A DNA stretch of 41,585 nt from Pseudomonadota bacterium (GTDB lineage Bacteria > Pseudomonadota > Alphaproteobacteria > Caulobacterales > Caulobacteraceae). Positions within the stretch are counted from its first letter, which is position 1. Each line of letters opens with the position of its first letter. The translations under genes and the position numbers were made by a program. Shown here piece after piece: positions 30,900 through 39,220 of this stretch. The notes under the pieces were generated by a model that was not told the origin of the DNA, did not search any database, and was given only the letters and a program-made list of their open reading frames with translations. The DNA is taken from NCBI GenBank assembly GCA_023451375.1, contig JAEXZS010000054.1:1-41585 (forward strand), in the 5' to 3' direction.

Positions 30900-33179
30900 T
30901 CAGGGCGCGGGCGTCAGGCCTTCGACCCGCACGTTCCAGCCGTCCTTCGGGAAGCCGGGGGCGTGGCCGATGGAGCCGTCCCAGCCGGCGGCCATCAGGC
31001 CCACTGCCATCAGCAGCGACCCGTTGGAGGGGAAGTAGGTTTCGGCGGCGCGGCGATAGCCGGGACCATCGGGATTGATCGCCATCTCGACCCCGCCGGC
31101 GCCGGCGGAGACCGGGACCAGTTCGTCGGCGTGCTCGTCCAGGTGGACGCGGGGCGTCATGCCGGTGGGCCCCCACTGATTGTTCTTCAGGTCGGCGAAC
31201 AGCCAGTCGACGGCCTTCTCCGGTTCGCCCACGCGGGCGGCGGTCATGGCCATCATGGGAAAGTCCCAGCCCCAGGTCTGGCGCACGTCCCAGTTCGCCT
31301 CCACCGCCTCGAAGGTGCGGCGCATGGCTTCGGGATCGATCCGCTCGCCCGGGATGAAGCCGTAAGCCATCAGGAAGGACGGGTGGTCGCGGTTCTTGCA
31401 CTGGGGCGCCGCCGCGTGTTTGCGGCAGGCGTCCGACATGGCCGTTTCCCAGAAGTCCGGCACGCTTTCGACCGGCAGGTATAGGCCGTCCCGCATCGGC
31501 GGCGGGGCGATCTTCGCCAGCGCTTCGTCCCAGTCCGCGCGACGCGCCAGTCCCTTGCGTTCGCGCCACTGCTGCGCGGTTTCCAGCCCCCAGCGGAAGT
31601 ACTCGACTTCGAATGTCGGGTTGACGGTGGTCAGGGGATCATAGTTTTCCTGCGCCGGGATCAGCGGCGTGCCCAGGTTCAGCCGCTCGCCGTCCGACAA
31701 TGGCCAGGAGGCCAGCAGGTCGGCGGTCGACTCGACCAGCTCGCCGTAGCGATCCAGCAGGGCGGGATCCTTCTCGGCGCGCCAGACCAGTTCGGCCAGC
31801 AGGATAGGGTGCGGCTGCTGCCACATGATGAAGGGGGAGACCAGGCTGGGGCTGTTGCGGCCTTCCGGCCCCGCCATCTTGGGCCACCAGGCGCCTTTGA
31901 CGCGGTGGCGTGCGGCCTCGGCGCGGGCGTTCTCGAGATTTCCCAAATACCACGGCAGGCTGCGTTCCAATAGTTCGGAACGGCCCCACATGGCCTGCCA
32001 GCCGGAATGCCAAGGGTGCATCTCCAGATGGAACTTGCCGTACCAGCTGTTGGAGAACAGGCCCTCTTCCTGAGGCGGCAGTTCACCGGCGCCGTTCACG
32101 GCCGAAAGGTACTGAGACAGGACGACGCGGCGCTCGAGTTCGTGCGCGCGCGGGTCGGTAGAGCCCGAGAAGTCGACCACGCCGCCCTTGGTCCAGAAGG
32201 CGTTCCAGTGCGCGGTCACGGCCTGGACTCCGGCCGAATAGGCGGGGGCGGTCGACGTTTCGGCCTGCTGATCGAAGCGGACCATGACGGTCAATCGGTC
32301 GCGGCCGGTCGTAGCCACCCGAAAGGCGTCGCCGCCGATCTGCTCGACCCGGCCGGAGGCGGTGATTGAGGAATAGTAGGCGGTGTCGTCCAGGGTGCGG
32401 CGAAGGCGAATGTCGCCGTTGTCGTGGGAGATGACGTCCAGGCTCTGCGCGCCGGTGTTCTCGAACGTCGTGGTGTCGGGGTTGATCGCCGGGTTCACGC
32501 CGGGATAGCGGATCTGGACCCCCAGGCCGTCGCCGACGACCAGGGGCGAGGCGATCTCGACCATCACCATGTCCAGTGTCGGGTGGACGCGGGTCACGAC
32601 CTCGACCGGCCGGCCTTCATAGGTGAAGCGGCTGGTCAGGGCGCCGGTCCACATGTCCAGCGTCTGGCGCGTGTCGGCGACCTTGGCGAAGTCCAGCGGG
32701 CGGCCGTCGGCGAAGGTCAGGCCGATGCGGCTGAGCGAAAAGCGGTGCGGATTGGCCCGCAGCCAGGTGTAGGCGGGGTTGGTCTCCGCCACGTCCCAGG
32801 ACTTCATCCAGGCGTAGGGCTGCTCGCCCCGACCGGGGACGGGCACGTTCACCAACCCGTCCTCTTCGGTGTAACCCTCAGGATTGGGGAAGCTGTGCCA
32901 GGCCCACTGGGCCATGGTCATCAGCGGGGCCAGTTCCGAATATTGCTCCGGGAAGGTCTGCAGGCCCGTGATGTCGGCGGTGAAGCCCAGGTCGCCGTTG
33001 CCCAGCTGGATCGGCGCGTGGCGGTCGATGGCGGTCAGGGTGACGTTGTGCCGTTGCACCAGCGCCTGACGGTCGATCGGGGCGGCCGGAGCAACCGCCG
33101 CCGCAGGGGGCATCGGGGCGCAGGCCGCGGCCGGGGCGACCAGCAGGGTGAAGGCGAAGAGGGCGGGACGCAGACGCAT
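30900..33179 (-). CDS. Exported six-hairpin glycosidase-like protein, possible lipoprotein
   Basis: A 759-residue protein. I chose the ATG at 33179, which overlaps the MFS transporter stop by one base and gives a hydrophobic signal (MRLRPALFAFTLLVAPAAAC) with a weak lipobox AAAC; the frame is open much further upstream but that part is the transporter gene read out of frame. An N-terminal beta domain ('PIQLGNGDLGFTADITGLQT', 'MWTGALTSRFTYEGRPVEVV') precedes an all-helical region ('SNSWYGKFHLEMHPWHSGWQ', 'QTWGWDFPMMAMTAARVGEP') of the (alpha/alpha)6 type, related to GH65-like enzymes. The substrate is unknown. Its place between a sugar transporter and oligogalacturonate lyase suggests release of rhamnose or another pectin side-chain sugar. 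Confidence 0.82.
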   Translation of the reverse strand: MRLRPALFAFTLLVAPAAACAPMPPAAAVAPAAPIDRQALVQRHNVTLTAIDRHAPIQLGNGDLGFTADITGLQTFPEQYSELAPLMTMAQWAWHSFPNPEGYTEEDGLVNVPVPGRGEQPYAWMKSWDVAETNPAYTWLRANPHRFSLSRIGLTFADGRPLDFAKVADTRQTLDMWTGALTSRFTYEGRPVEVVTRVHPTLDMVMVEIASPLVVGDGLGVQIRYPGVNPAINPDTTTFENTGAQSLDVISHDNGDIRLRRTLDDTAYYSSITASGRVEQIGGDAFRVATTGRDRLTVMVRFDQQAETSTAPAYSAGVQAVTAHWNAFWTKGGVVDFSGSTDPRAHELERRVVLSQYLSAVNGAGELPPQEEGLFSNSWYGKFHLEMHPWHSGWQAMWGRSELLERSLPWYLGNLENARAEAARHRVKGAWWPKMAGPEGRNSPSLVSPFIMWQQPHPILLAELVWRAEKDPALLDRYGELVESTADLLASWPLSDGERLNLGTPLIPAQENYDPLTTVNPTFEVEYFRWGLETAQQWRERKGLARRADWDEALAKIAPPPMRDGLYLPVESVPDFWETAMSDACRKHAAAPQCKNRDHPSFLMAYGFIPGERIDPEAMRRTFEAVEANWDVRQTWGWDFPMMAMTAARVGEPEKAVDWLFADLKNNQWGPTGMTPRVHLDEHADELVPVSAGAGGVEMAINPDGPGYRRAAETYFPSNGSLLMAVGLMAAGWDGSIGHAPGFPKDGWNVRVEGLTPAP

Positions 33180-34447
33180 CAGTTCGCCTCCACCTTCGAT
33201 CCCAGGCCCGCGCCCTTCCAGCCGTACCAGGCGACGAAGGCGAAGCAGGCGCAGGGCAGCAGATAGGCCGCCGGCGTGCCGTACAGTTCGGCGACCTTGC
33301 CCATCGGCCAGGGCAGCATGACGCCCCCGCCGATGGCCATGACCATCAGCGACGCCCCCCGCTTGGTCGATCCGCCCAGTCCCTTGACGCCCAGGGCGAA
33401 GATGGTGGCGAACATGGCCGACATGAAGAAGAAGACGCCGATCAGGGCTATGGCGGAGACCTTGTCGATGCCGCGGGCGACGATCAGGGTCAGGACGACG
33501 TTGGCCAGGCCATAGGCGGTCAGGAGCTGGCGCGGCGTGACCTTCAGCAGCAAGGCGGTCGAGATGAAACGCCCGGCCAGATAGCCGCCCGCCGCGATCG
33601 ACAGCATGAAGGCGCCCTGCTGGGTCGTCAGCCCGTCCCACGTCTCGGTGACCAGGTTCAGGAAGTAGGTGCCCACGCCGACCTGCGCCCCGACGTAGAG
33701 GGCTTGGGCCAGGACGCCGAGCACGAAGTGCGACTGGCTCTTCAGGTCGACCTTGACCCCGCCTTCCTCCCCGTGATGGTGGGCGTCGCTGATCTCCGGC
33801 AGGCGCGCACGGGACAGGACCAGGGCGTAGATCAGCACGGCGGCGGCGATGACGGCGTAGATGATCTGGACCGAGCGCTGATCGCCGCCCAGGTGGTCCA
33901 CCACCCACGGGTTGAAGATGACCGTGCCGCCCAGCAGCGGACCGAAGAAGACGCCCAGGCCGTTGAACGATTGCGCCAGGTTCAGGCGGCGCGAGGCGTG
34001 GGCCGGATCGCCCAGCACGTTGACGTAGGTGTCGGCGCTGGTCTCCAGCACGCATAGGCCGGCGGCCAGCACGAACATCGCCCCGACGAAGGCCGGGAAG
34101 GCGCCGATCTCGGCCGAGGGGATGAACAGCAGGCCGCCCAGGGCGGTGATCGTCAGGCCTGTGACCAGGCCGGTCTTGTAGCCGCGCGCCTGCAGCAGAA
34201 AGCCCGCCGGAACGCTGAGCAGGAGGTAGGCGCCGAAGTAGGCGATCTGCAGCCAGGCCGACTCGGCCTTGCCGACATTCAGCGTCTCCTGGAAATGCTT
34301 GTTCAGCACTTCGAGCAGGCCGTAGGCCAGACCCCAGATGAAGAAGCAGGAGATGGCGAAGGCCAGCGGCGCCCGCAGGTTGGCCGGCGACATCATGCCG
34401 CTGGCTAGGGCCGGCTTGCCCGGCGTGGCGTCCGTCTCGATGACCAT
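33179..34447 (-). CDS. FucP-type MFS sugar:proton symporter, probably for L-rhamnose
   Basis: A 422-residue inner-membrane transporter with about 12 membrane segments of the FucP/GluP family ('FAISCFFIWGLAYGLLEVLN', 'YFGAYLLLSVPAGFLLQARG', 'GLCVLETSADTYVNVLGDP', 'RRLNLAQSFNGLGVFFGPLL'). E. coli FucP carries L-fucose; here the flanking genes are all for L-rhamnose breakdown, so L-rhamnose is the likelier substrate (inference). AGGAG precedes the ATG at 34447. It lies 60 bases after the lactonase gene and overlaps the next gene by one base. Confidence 0.93.
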   Translation of the reverse strand: MVIETDATPGKPALASGMMSPANLRAPLAFAISCFFIWGLAYGLLEVLNKHFQETLNVGKAESAWLQIAYFGAYLLLSVPAGFLLQARGYKTGLVTGLTITALGGLLFIPSAEIGAFPAFVGAMFVLAAGLCVLETSADTYVNVLGDPAHASRRLNLAQSFNGLGVFFGPLLGGTVIFNPWVVDHLGGDQRSVQIIYAVIAAAVLIYALVLSRARLPEISDAHHHGEEGGVKVDLKSQSHFVLGVLAQALYVGAQVGVGTYFLNLVTETWDGLTTQQGAFMLSIAAGGYLAGRFISTALLLKVTPRQLLTAYGLANVVLTLIVARGIDKVSAIALIGVFFFMSAMFATIFALGVKGLGGSTKRGASLMVMAIGGGVMLPWPMGKVAELYGTPAAYLLPCACFAFVAWYGWKGAGLGSKVEAN

Positions 34448-34507
34448 GATGTCTCTCCTGAGGTCCTCAAGGGCCTGGCCGTCTTCGTGCGGCTTCGGCG
34501 GTGAAAG

Positions 34508-35410
34508 TCAGATGCGGTAGATCGCCTCGGCGTTTGCGGCGAACAGGCGGTCGCGTTCCTCGGCCGAGAAGTCGGCTGTGATCGCGTCAAAGGCGGAATA
34601 AAAGGCGTCGAAGGTCCCGTGCACGCGTTCAACCGGGAAGTCTGAGGCGAACATGGTGCGCTCGGTCCCGAAGACATCGATGCATTCCAGCACGATCGGG
34701 CGGATGGATTCGACCGTCCAGGCGCGGTCGGTGATGCCCAGGCCGGAAATCTTGATGGAGACATGCGGCTGAGCGGCCAGCAGGCGCAGACCCCCGCGCC
34801 AGCGCTCCATGCCGGCCTCCTCGCGGTCGGTGGGAAGTCCCGCGTGGTTGACGATCATCGGCACCTCTGGATGCCGCGCGGCGATGATGGCGGCGGTGGC
34901 CATCTGCGACGGATAGAGTTGCAGGTCGAACGACAGGCCGTGCCGGGCCAGCTTGGCGAAACCCTCCACCCATTTCGGATCGGGCAGGAAGTCGCGCGGA
35001 TTGTACGTCTTCAACGGATCGGCGTGCCAGCAGACAATCTGGCGGATTCCCCGCACGTTCGGCCGCGCCGCATGAGCCTCGAGCAGGGCGTCGAGCTCGG
35101 GATCGAAGAGGTCCGCGCCCGCGACGATGCCGTGGGGATAGCCGTAGTCGTCGGCCAGCGCCTGGAGCCAGTCGGTCTCGCCGAGCTGCTGGCCGATCGG
35201 CTGGCCGGCCTCGATGTGGACGATCTTGTCGACGCGCCAGCCGGCGGTGTCGGCCAGATAGTCCTTGAGCAGATAGTCGCGACCGGCGATCGGGGACATG
35301 TCCCCCGCCGGATTATTCGGCAGGGGATCGTCCTGCAGCCAGCCGTAGCGCGCGCGAGACAGGTCCCACAGGTGGACGTGCGGATCGACGATGCGAAGGT
35401 CGCTGCCCAC
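34508..35410 (-). CDS. Amidohydrolase-family L-rhamnono-1,4-lactonase
   Basis: A 300-residue cytoplasmic hydrolase of the COG3618 amidohydrolase group that opens aldonolactones. Metal-site motifs: 'IVDPHVHLWDL' near residue 7-17, 'VHIEAGQ', 'VPMIVNHAGLPTD' and 'MFASDFPVERVHG' with the conserved terminal Asp. In this operon it would convert L-rhamnono-1,4-lactone to L-rhamnonate, between L-rhamnose dehydrogenase and RhmD. The start is a GTG at 35410; GGAG nine bases upstream overlaps the stop region of the preceding SDR gene, which ends 12 bases earlier. Confidence 0.9.
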   Translation of the reverse strand: MGSDLRIVDPHVHLWDLSRARYGWLQDDPLPNNPAGDMSPIAGRDYLLKDYLADTAGWRVDKIVHIEAGQPIGQQLGETDWLQALADDYGYPHGIVAGADLFDPELDALLEAHAARPNVRGIRQIVCWHADPLKTYNPRDFLPDPKWVEGFAKLARHGLSFDLQLYPSQMATAAIIAARHPEVPMIVNHAGLPTDREEAGMERWRGGLRLLAAQPHVSIKISGLGITDRAWTVESIRPIVLECIDVFGTERTMFASDFPVERVHGTFDAFYSAFDAITADFSAEERDRLFAANAEAIYRI

Positions 35411-35422
35411 CTGTCGGCGCTC

Positions 35423-36172
35423 CTAGTAGGTCGTGCGGCCGCCGGACGTGTCGAACGTCGAGGCGGTGGTGAAGCTGCACTCTTCCGAGGCCATGAAGCA
35501 AACCATGGCGGCGCTCTCCTCGACCTCGCCCAGGCGGCCCATCGGGATCTTGGAGCGCATGTAGTCGACCTGGCTCTGGGGCAACTGCGCCAGAATCGGG
35601 CTCTCGAAGGTCGCCGGGGTCAGGCTGTTGGCGATGACGCCCTTGCCGGCCAGTTCCTTGCCCAGCGACTTGGTGAATCCGATCACGCCGGCCTTCGACG
35701 CAGAGTAGGCGCTGGCGTTCGGATTGCCTTCCTTGCCCGCCACAGAGGCCACGTTGACGATCCGCCCGTAACCGTTCGCCAGCATGTAGGGGACCACGGC
35801 GCGCGCGCAGTAGAAGACGCCGTTCAGGTTGATGTCGACGACGCGCTTCCAGCTGTCCAGGGGGAAGTCCTGCACCGGCACGGTCGCGCCCGTGATGCCG
35901 GCCGAGGCGATCAGGATGTCGATGCGACCCAACGCCTTGTTCGAGGCTTCGGCGGCGGCGGCCACGGCGTCGGCATCGGCCACATCGAGCGCGACCGTAT
36001 GGGTTGCGCCGACTTCCTTCGCCGCGGCCTCCAAGTTGTCGGCGTTCAGGTCCCACAGGGAGACGCGGCCGCCCTCGGCGATGATGCGCGCCGCGGAGGC
36101 CTTGCCCAGGCCCGAGGCGCCGCCGGTGACGACGGCGGTGCGGCCGGTGAAACGTCCCTGATACGCGCTCAT
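35423..36172 (-). CDS. SDR dehydrogenase, probable 2-keto-3-deoxy-L-rhamnonate 4-dehydrogenase
   Basis: A 249-residue NAD-dependent short-chain dehydrogenase: cofactor motif 'VVTGGASGLGKASA' near the N-terminus, 'NVASVAGKEG' and the catalytic 'YSASKAG'. The ATG at 36172 overlaps the preceding hydrolase stop (ATGA). The frame stays open to 36436, but that stretch is the FAH gene in another frame. Position between rhamnonate dehydratase and the diketo-acid hydrolase supports oxidation of KDR to 2,4-diketo-3-deoxy-L-rhamnonate (the LRA5 step of the Sphingomonas pathway). Substrate assignment rests on context. Confidence 0.88.
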   Translation of the reverse strand: MSAYQGRFTGRTAVVTGGASGLGKASAARIIAEGGRVSLWDLNADNLEAAAKEVGATHTVALDVADADAVAAAAEASNKALGRIDILIASAGITGATVPVQDFPLDSWKRVVDINLNGVFYCARAVVPYMLANGYGRIVNVASVAGKEGNPNASAYSASKAGVIGFTKSLGKELAGKGVIANSLTPATFESPILAQLPQSQVDYMRSKIPMGRLGEVEESAAMVCFMASEECSFTTASTFDTSGGRTTY

Positions 36173-37032
36173 GCGGTCGCGTCCTTGGACCAGGCGACGA
36201 CCTGCTGGCGCTGACTGCCCAGCTTCTCGATGCCCAGCTCCATCACGTCGCCGGCCTTGAGATAGAAGGGCTCGGGCTTCTGGCCCAGACCGACGCCCGG
36301 AGGGGTGCCGGTGGTGATCAGGTCGCCGGGTTCCAGCGTCATGAACTGGCTGACATAGGACACGATCTCGGCCACGCCGAAGATCATCGTCTTGGTGTTG
36401 CCGGTCTGCATGCGCTTGCCGTTGAGGTCCAGCCACATGTCCAGGTCCTGCACGTCGCCCACTTCGTCGGTGGTGACGATCCAGGGGCCGACCGGACCGA
36501 AGGTGTCGCAGCCCTTGCCCTTGTCCCAGGTGCCGCCGCGCTCGGTCTGGAAGGCCCGCTCGGACACGTCATTGATCAGCACATAGCCGGCGACGTGATC
36601 CAGGGCGTCGGCCTGTTCGACATAGGACGCGGCCTTGCCGATGACGATGCCCAGCTCGACTTCCCAGTCGGTCTTCTCGGAGCCACGGGGAATGACAACG
36701 GTATCATTCGGACCCGTCAGGCAAGAGATGGCCTTCATAAAGACCACCGGCTCGGATGGTTCCGGCAGATTTGATTCCGCCGCGTGATCGGCGAAGTTCA
36801 GGCCGATGGCGATGAACTTGCGCGAGCCGTTGACCGGCACGCCATAGCGTTGCTCGCCCTCGACCACGGGCAGGGTGGTGGGGTCGACCGCCTTCAGCGC
36901 CTCGAGTCCTTCGCCCCAGAGCTGGTTCGGCGTGATGTCGGCGACCACGCCCGAAAGGTCGCGAATGCGGCCCTCGGCGTCTAGGGTTCCGGGCTTTTCC
37001 TGACCCTTGGGGCCATAACGCAGCAGTTTCAT
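36169..37032 (-). CDS. FAH-family 2,4-diketo-3-deoxy-L-rhamnonate hydrolase
   Basis: A 287-residue metal-dependent C-C bond hydrolase of the fumarylacetoacetate hydrolase family. Motifs: 'FIAIGLNFADHAAESNLPEP', 'TDWEVELGIVIGKAA' with the acidic metal ligands, 'NDVSERAFQ', 'DTFGPVGPWIVTTDEV' and 'GDLITTGTPPGVG'. In this operon it should split the diketo acid into pyruvate and L-lactate (LRA6 step). It begins 21 bases after rhmD and overlaps the SDR gene by four bases. Fuconate-pathway enzymes of the same family are very similar; the RhmD neighbour decides for rhamnose. Confidence 0.92.
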   Translation of the reverse strand: MKLLRYGPKGQEKPGTLDAEGRIRDLSGVVADITPNQLWGEGLEALKAVDPTTLPVVEGEQRYGVPVNGSRKFIAIGLNFADHAAESNLPEPSEPVVFMKAISCLTGPNDTVVIPRGSEKTDWEVELGIVIGKAASYVEQADALDHVAGYVLINDVSERAFQTERGGTWDKGKGCDTFGPVGPWIVTTDEVGDVQDLDMWLDLNGKRMQTGNTKTMIFGVAEIVSYVSQFMTLEPGDLITTGTPPGVGLGQKPEPFYLKAGDVMELGIEKLGSQRQQVVAWSKDATA

Positions 37033-37053
37033 CTGGGGAGGTCTCTTCTTGTC

Positions 37054-38247
37054 TTAGCGTGCGTAGGGACGGTGAAGGGCGATGTCGCGGTTCAGCTCGA
37101 CGCCGAAGCCGGGCGTGTCGGGCACCTTGAGCTTGCCGTTGACGGGTACGGGCTCGCCGATCAACTGCGGATGGAACATCGGCACGACCTCGTCGGCGCC
37201 GGGCGCCATCATCAGGAACTCGGCGAACGGGCTGTTATGGCGGGTCACGACGAAGTGGTAGCTGTAGACGGACGAGCCGTGCGGGATCATCAGCACGCCC
37301 TTTGAGTCGGCCAGGGCCGAGATTTTCTGCAGTTCGGTCACGCCGCCGCACCAGCCCACGTCGGGCTGAATGATGTCGCAGCATTCCATTTCCAGCAGCA
37401 TGCGGAAACCCCAGCGGGTGGCCTCGTGCTCGCCGGTGGTGACCAGCATGCCCTTGGGCGCGTTCTTCTTCAGCGCCTGATAGCCCCAGTAGTCGTCGGG
37501 GCTCAGCGCCTCCTCGATCCACTTCAGGCCCAGCTTGTGCGCCTCGTGCGCCAGGCGCGTGGCGTAATTCAGATCCAGCGCCATCCAGCAGTCGAACATC
37601 AGCCAGAAGTCGTCGCCACAGGCGTTCCGCATGGCCTCAAGCTCGGCCAGGTTCTTGCGCAGGCCCTCTTCACCCTCGGCCGGGCCGTGGTGCAGGGGCA
37701 TCTTGCCGCCGATGAAGCCCAGTTCCTTGGCTTTGTCGGGCCGCGCGCCGGTGGCGTAGAAGGTCAGCTCGTCGCGCACCGGACCGCCCAGCATGGCGAA
37801 GACCGGCTCCTGACGCAGGCGGCCCAGCAGGTCCCACAGCGCCAGATCGACGCCGGAGATGGCGTTCACGACCAGACCCTTGCGGCCGTAATACTGGGTC
37901 GAGAAATACATCTGGTCCCAGATCTTCTCGACCTCGGACGGGTCGCGGCCCTCAAGGAAGCGGGCCAGATGCTTTTCAACGATATAGGCGGCGGGTTCGC
38001 CGCCGGTCGTCACCGCGAAACCGATGACGCCGTTCTCGGCCTCGATCTCCACCACCAGCGTGCCCAGCACATTGATGCCGAAGCTGCGGCGGCTCTGGCG
38101 GTACTCGGGATATTTCGCCATCGGCGTGGCGATGTGATCGTCGATCCAGTGACCGTCGCCCTGGTCGTGATAGTCGGCGCCGCCGCCCGTCCCGTCGTTC
38201 TTCACGACGAAGGCGCGGACGTGTTTGATCTTCGGCAGGCGGCTCAT
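37054..38247 (-). CDS. rhmD: L-rhamnonate dehydratase RhmD
   Basis: A 397-residue enolase-superfamily enzyme that dehydrates L-rhamnonate to 2-keto-3-deoxy-L-rhamnonate. It resembles E. coli RhmD along its whole length as I recall that sequence: 'GGADYHDQGDGHWIDDHIAT', 'SRRSFGINVLGTLVVEIEAE', 'FYATGARPDKAKELGFIGGK', 'PDVGWCGG' and 'HGSSVYSYH'. Metal ligands Asp219, Glu245 and Glu273 and the base His323 (with Asp296) are present. The N-terminus aligns, so the ATG at 38247 is right although no Shine-Dalgarno is seen; a GCAGATC/GATCTGC hairpin ends just before it. First gene of the seven-gene minus-strand operon. Confidence 0.96.
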   Translation of the reverse strand: MSRLPKIKHVRAFVVKNDGTGGGADYHDQGDGHWIDDHIATPMAKYPEYRQSRRSFGINVLGTLVVEIEAENGVIGFAVTTGGEPAAYIVEKHLARFLEGRDPSEVEKIWDQMYFSTQYYGRKGLVVNAISGVDLALWDLLGRLRQEPVFAMLGGPVRDELTFYATGARPDKAKELGFIGGKMPLHHGPAEGEEGLRKNLAELEAMRNACGDDFWLMFDCWMALDLNYATRLAHEAHKLGLKWIEEALSPDDYWGYQALKKNAPKGMLVTTGEHEATRWGFRMLLEMECCDIIQPDVGWCGGVTELQKISALADSKGVLMIPHGSSVYSYHFVVTRHNSPFAEFLMMAPGADEVVPMFHPQLIGEPVPVNGKLKVPDTPGFGVELNRDIALHRPYAR

Positions 38248-38249
38248 CG

Positions 38250-38276
38250 GCAGATCACCGTCGTTTGGCGATCTGC
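38250..38276 (-). promoter_or_regulatory. Hairpin in the rhmD leader
   Basis: GCAGATC and GATCTGC are perfect 7-bp inverted copies with a 13-base loop, ending two bases before the rhmD start codon, where no Shine-Dalgarno is visible. It may be an operator for the divergent IclR regulator or an RNA structure affecting translation. Confidence 0.4.
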
Positions 38277-38363
38277 TCCCATAATGCGGGATAGCACTGG
38301 CTTTCCTCCGTCAGCCGCGTCAAACTCACAACCCCCGAACAGGGTGACTTGCGCGTTTTGCTA

Positions 38364-38376
38364 CATTCTGAGAATG
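38364..38376. promoter_or_regulatory. Palindromic operator candidate before the IclR gene
   Basis: CATTCT-G-AGAATG is a perfect 6-bp inverted repeat with a one-base centre. It abuts the IclR ribosome binding site (GAGG, 38376-38379) in the divergent rhmD/iclR promoter region. Size, symmetry and AT-rich arms suit an IclR-type operator, suggesting autorepression. Confidence 0.5.
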
Positions 38377-38387
38377 AGGATTACGAA

Positions 38388-39194
38388 ATGGGACGAACGG
38401 CGTCAATCAAGACCGCGCAGGTCGATGGAGAAGAAGAAGTCGGCGCCAAGGCGTCCGGCAGCCAGACTCTGCTGCGTGGGCTGGACGTGATCGACGCCCT
38501 GATCGACGGCGCCCTGCCGCTGACGGAACTGTCGGAAAAATTGGAGCTGACCCGCAGCACAACGCACCGCCTGGCCTCGGCCCTCGTCGACCGGCGCCTG
38601 CTGTCGTTCCGCCCGCGCGAGGGTTACAGTTTGGGGCCGAAGCTGCTGGAGCTGGGTCATGCGGCGAGCCAGCAGATGCACCTGCCGCGCGTCGCCCGGC
38701 CTTGGCTGGAGCAACTGTCCGCCGCCACCGAAGACACGGTTCATCTGGGCGTGCTTGACGGTCGCCATGCGCTGTACCTCGACAAGGTGCCGGGCCGTCG
38801 GCGGATCAACATCGGCTCGCGGCTGGGGGAACGGCATCCGATCGCTTCGACCGGCCTGGGCAAGGCGCTGATCCTCGACAAGAGCGAGCCGGAGTGGACC
38901 GACTACTACGCTCCCGAAGGCGCGCCTTTCGATTCCGCCAAGCGCGCCGTGTGGCTGGAACGGATGCGCGGCTATGCCCAGAAGGGCTACGCCTTCGATC
39001 TGGAAGAGAACGAAGATCAGATCCGCTGCGTCGCCGCGCCGATTCGCTCGGTGGACGGCCAGATCGTGGCGGCGCTGAGCGTCTCCTCCGCCGCCCAGTA
39101 CATGTCCGACGCCCGGATGGCCGAGCTGACCGAGACGGTCACCGGCGCGGCCAACGCCATCAGCGCCGACCTGGGCTGGACCCCCAAATCCTGA
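38388..39194 (+). CDS. IclR-family transcriptional regulator of the rhamnose genes
   Basis: A 268-residue regulator. The winged helix-turn-helix lies near the N-terminus ('LPLTELSEKLELTRSTTHRL', 'ASALVDRRLLSFR'), followed by the IclR effector domain ('LGERHPIASTGLGKALI', 'YAFDLEENEDQIRCVAAPIR'). I chose the ATG at 38388 (GAGG eight bases upstream) rather than a longer frame from 38349. It is divergent from rhmD and 26 bases before the L-rhamnose dehydrogenase gene, so it most likely controls both transcripts, with L-rhamnonate, KDR or L-rhamnose as effector (inference). Confidence 0.93.
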   Translation: MGRTASIKTAQVDGEEEVGAKASGSQTLLRGLDVIDALIDGALPLTELSEKLELTRSTTHRLASALVDRRLLSFRPREGYSLGPKLLELGHAASQQMHLPRVARPWLEQLSAATEDTVHLGVLDGRHALYLDKVPGRRRINIGSRLGERHPIASTGLGKALILDKSEPEWTDYYAPEGAPFDSAKRAVWLERMRGYAQKGYAFDLEENEDQIRCVAAPIRSVDGQIVAALSVSSAAQYMSDARMAELTETVTGAANAISADLGWTPKS

Positions 39195-39220
39195 TCACAG
39201 AATGAAACGCCGGAGCCCGC

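Noticed and set aside
29863..31569. Long minus-strand open frame across the start of ogl and the end of the six-hairpin gene
   Set aside because: Its translation is Arg/Pro/Gly-rich and matches no family; it is the out-of-phase shadow of two recognisable genes on the same strand.
33180..34055. N-terminal extension of the six-hairpin protein to a 1051-residue product
   Set aside because: The extra 292 residues are the MFS transporter gene read in another frame; a signal peptide and a stop/start overlap fix the start at 33179.
36173..36436. N-terminal extension of the SDR gene
   Set aside because: This stretch is the diketo-acid hydrolase gene out of frame; the SDR cofactor motif begins a few residues after the ATG at 36172.
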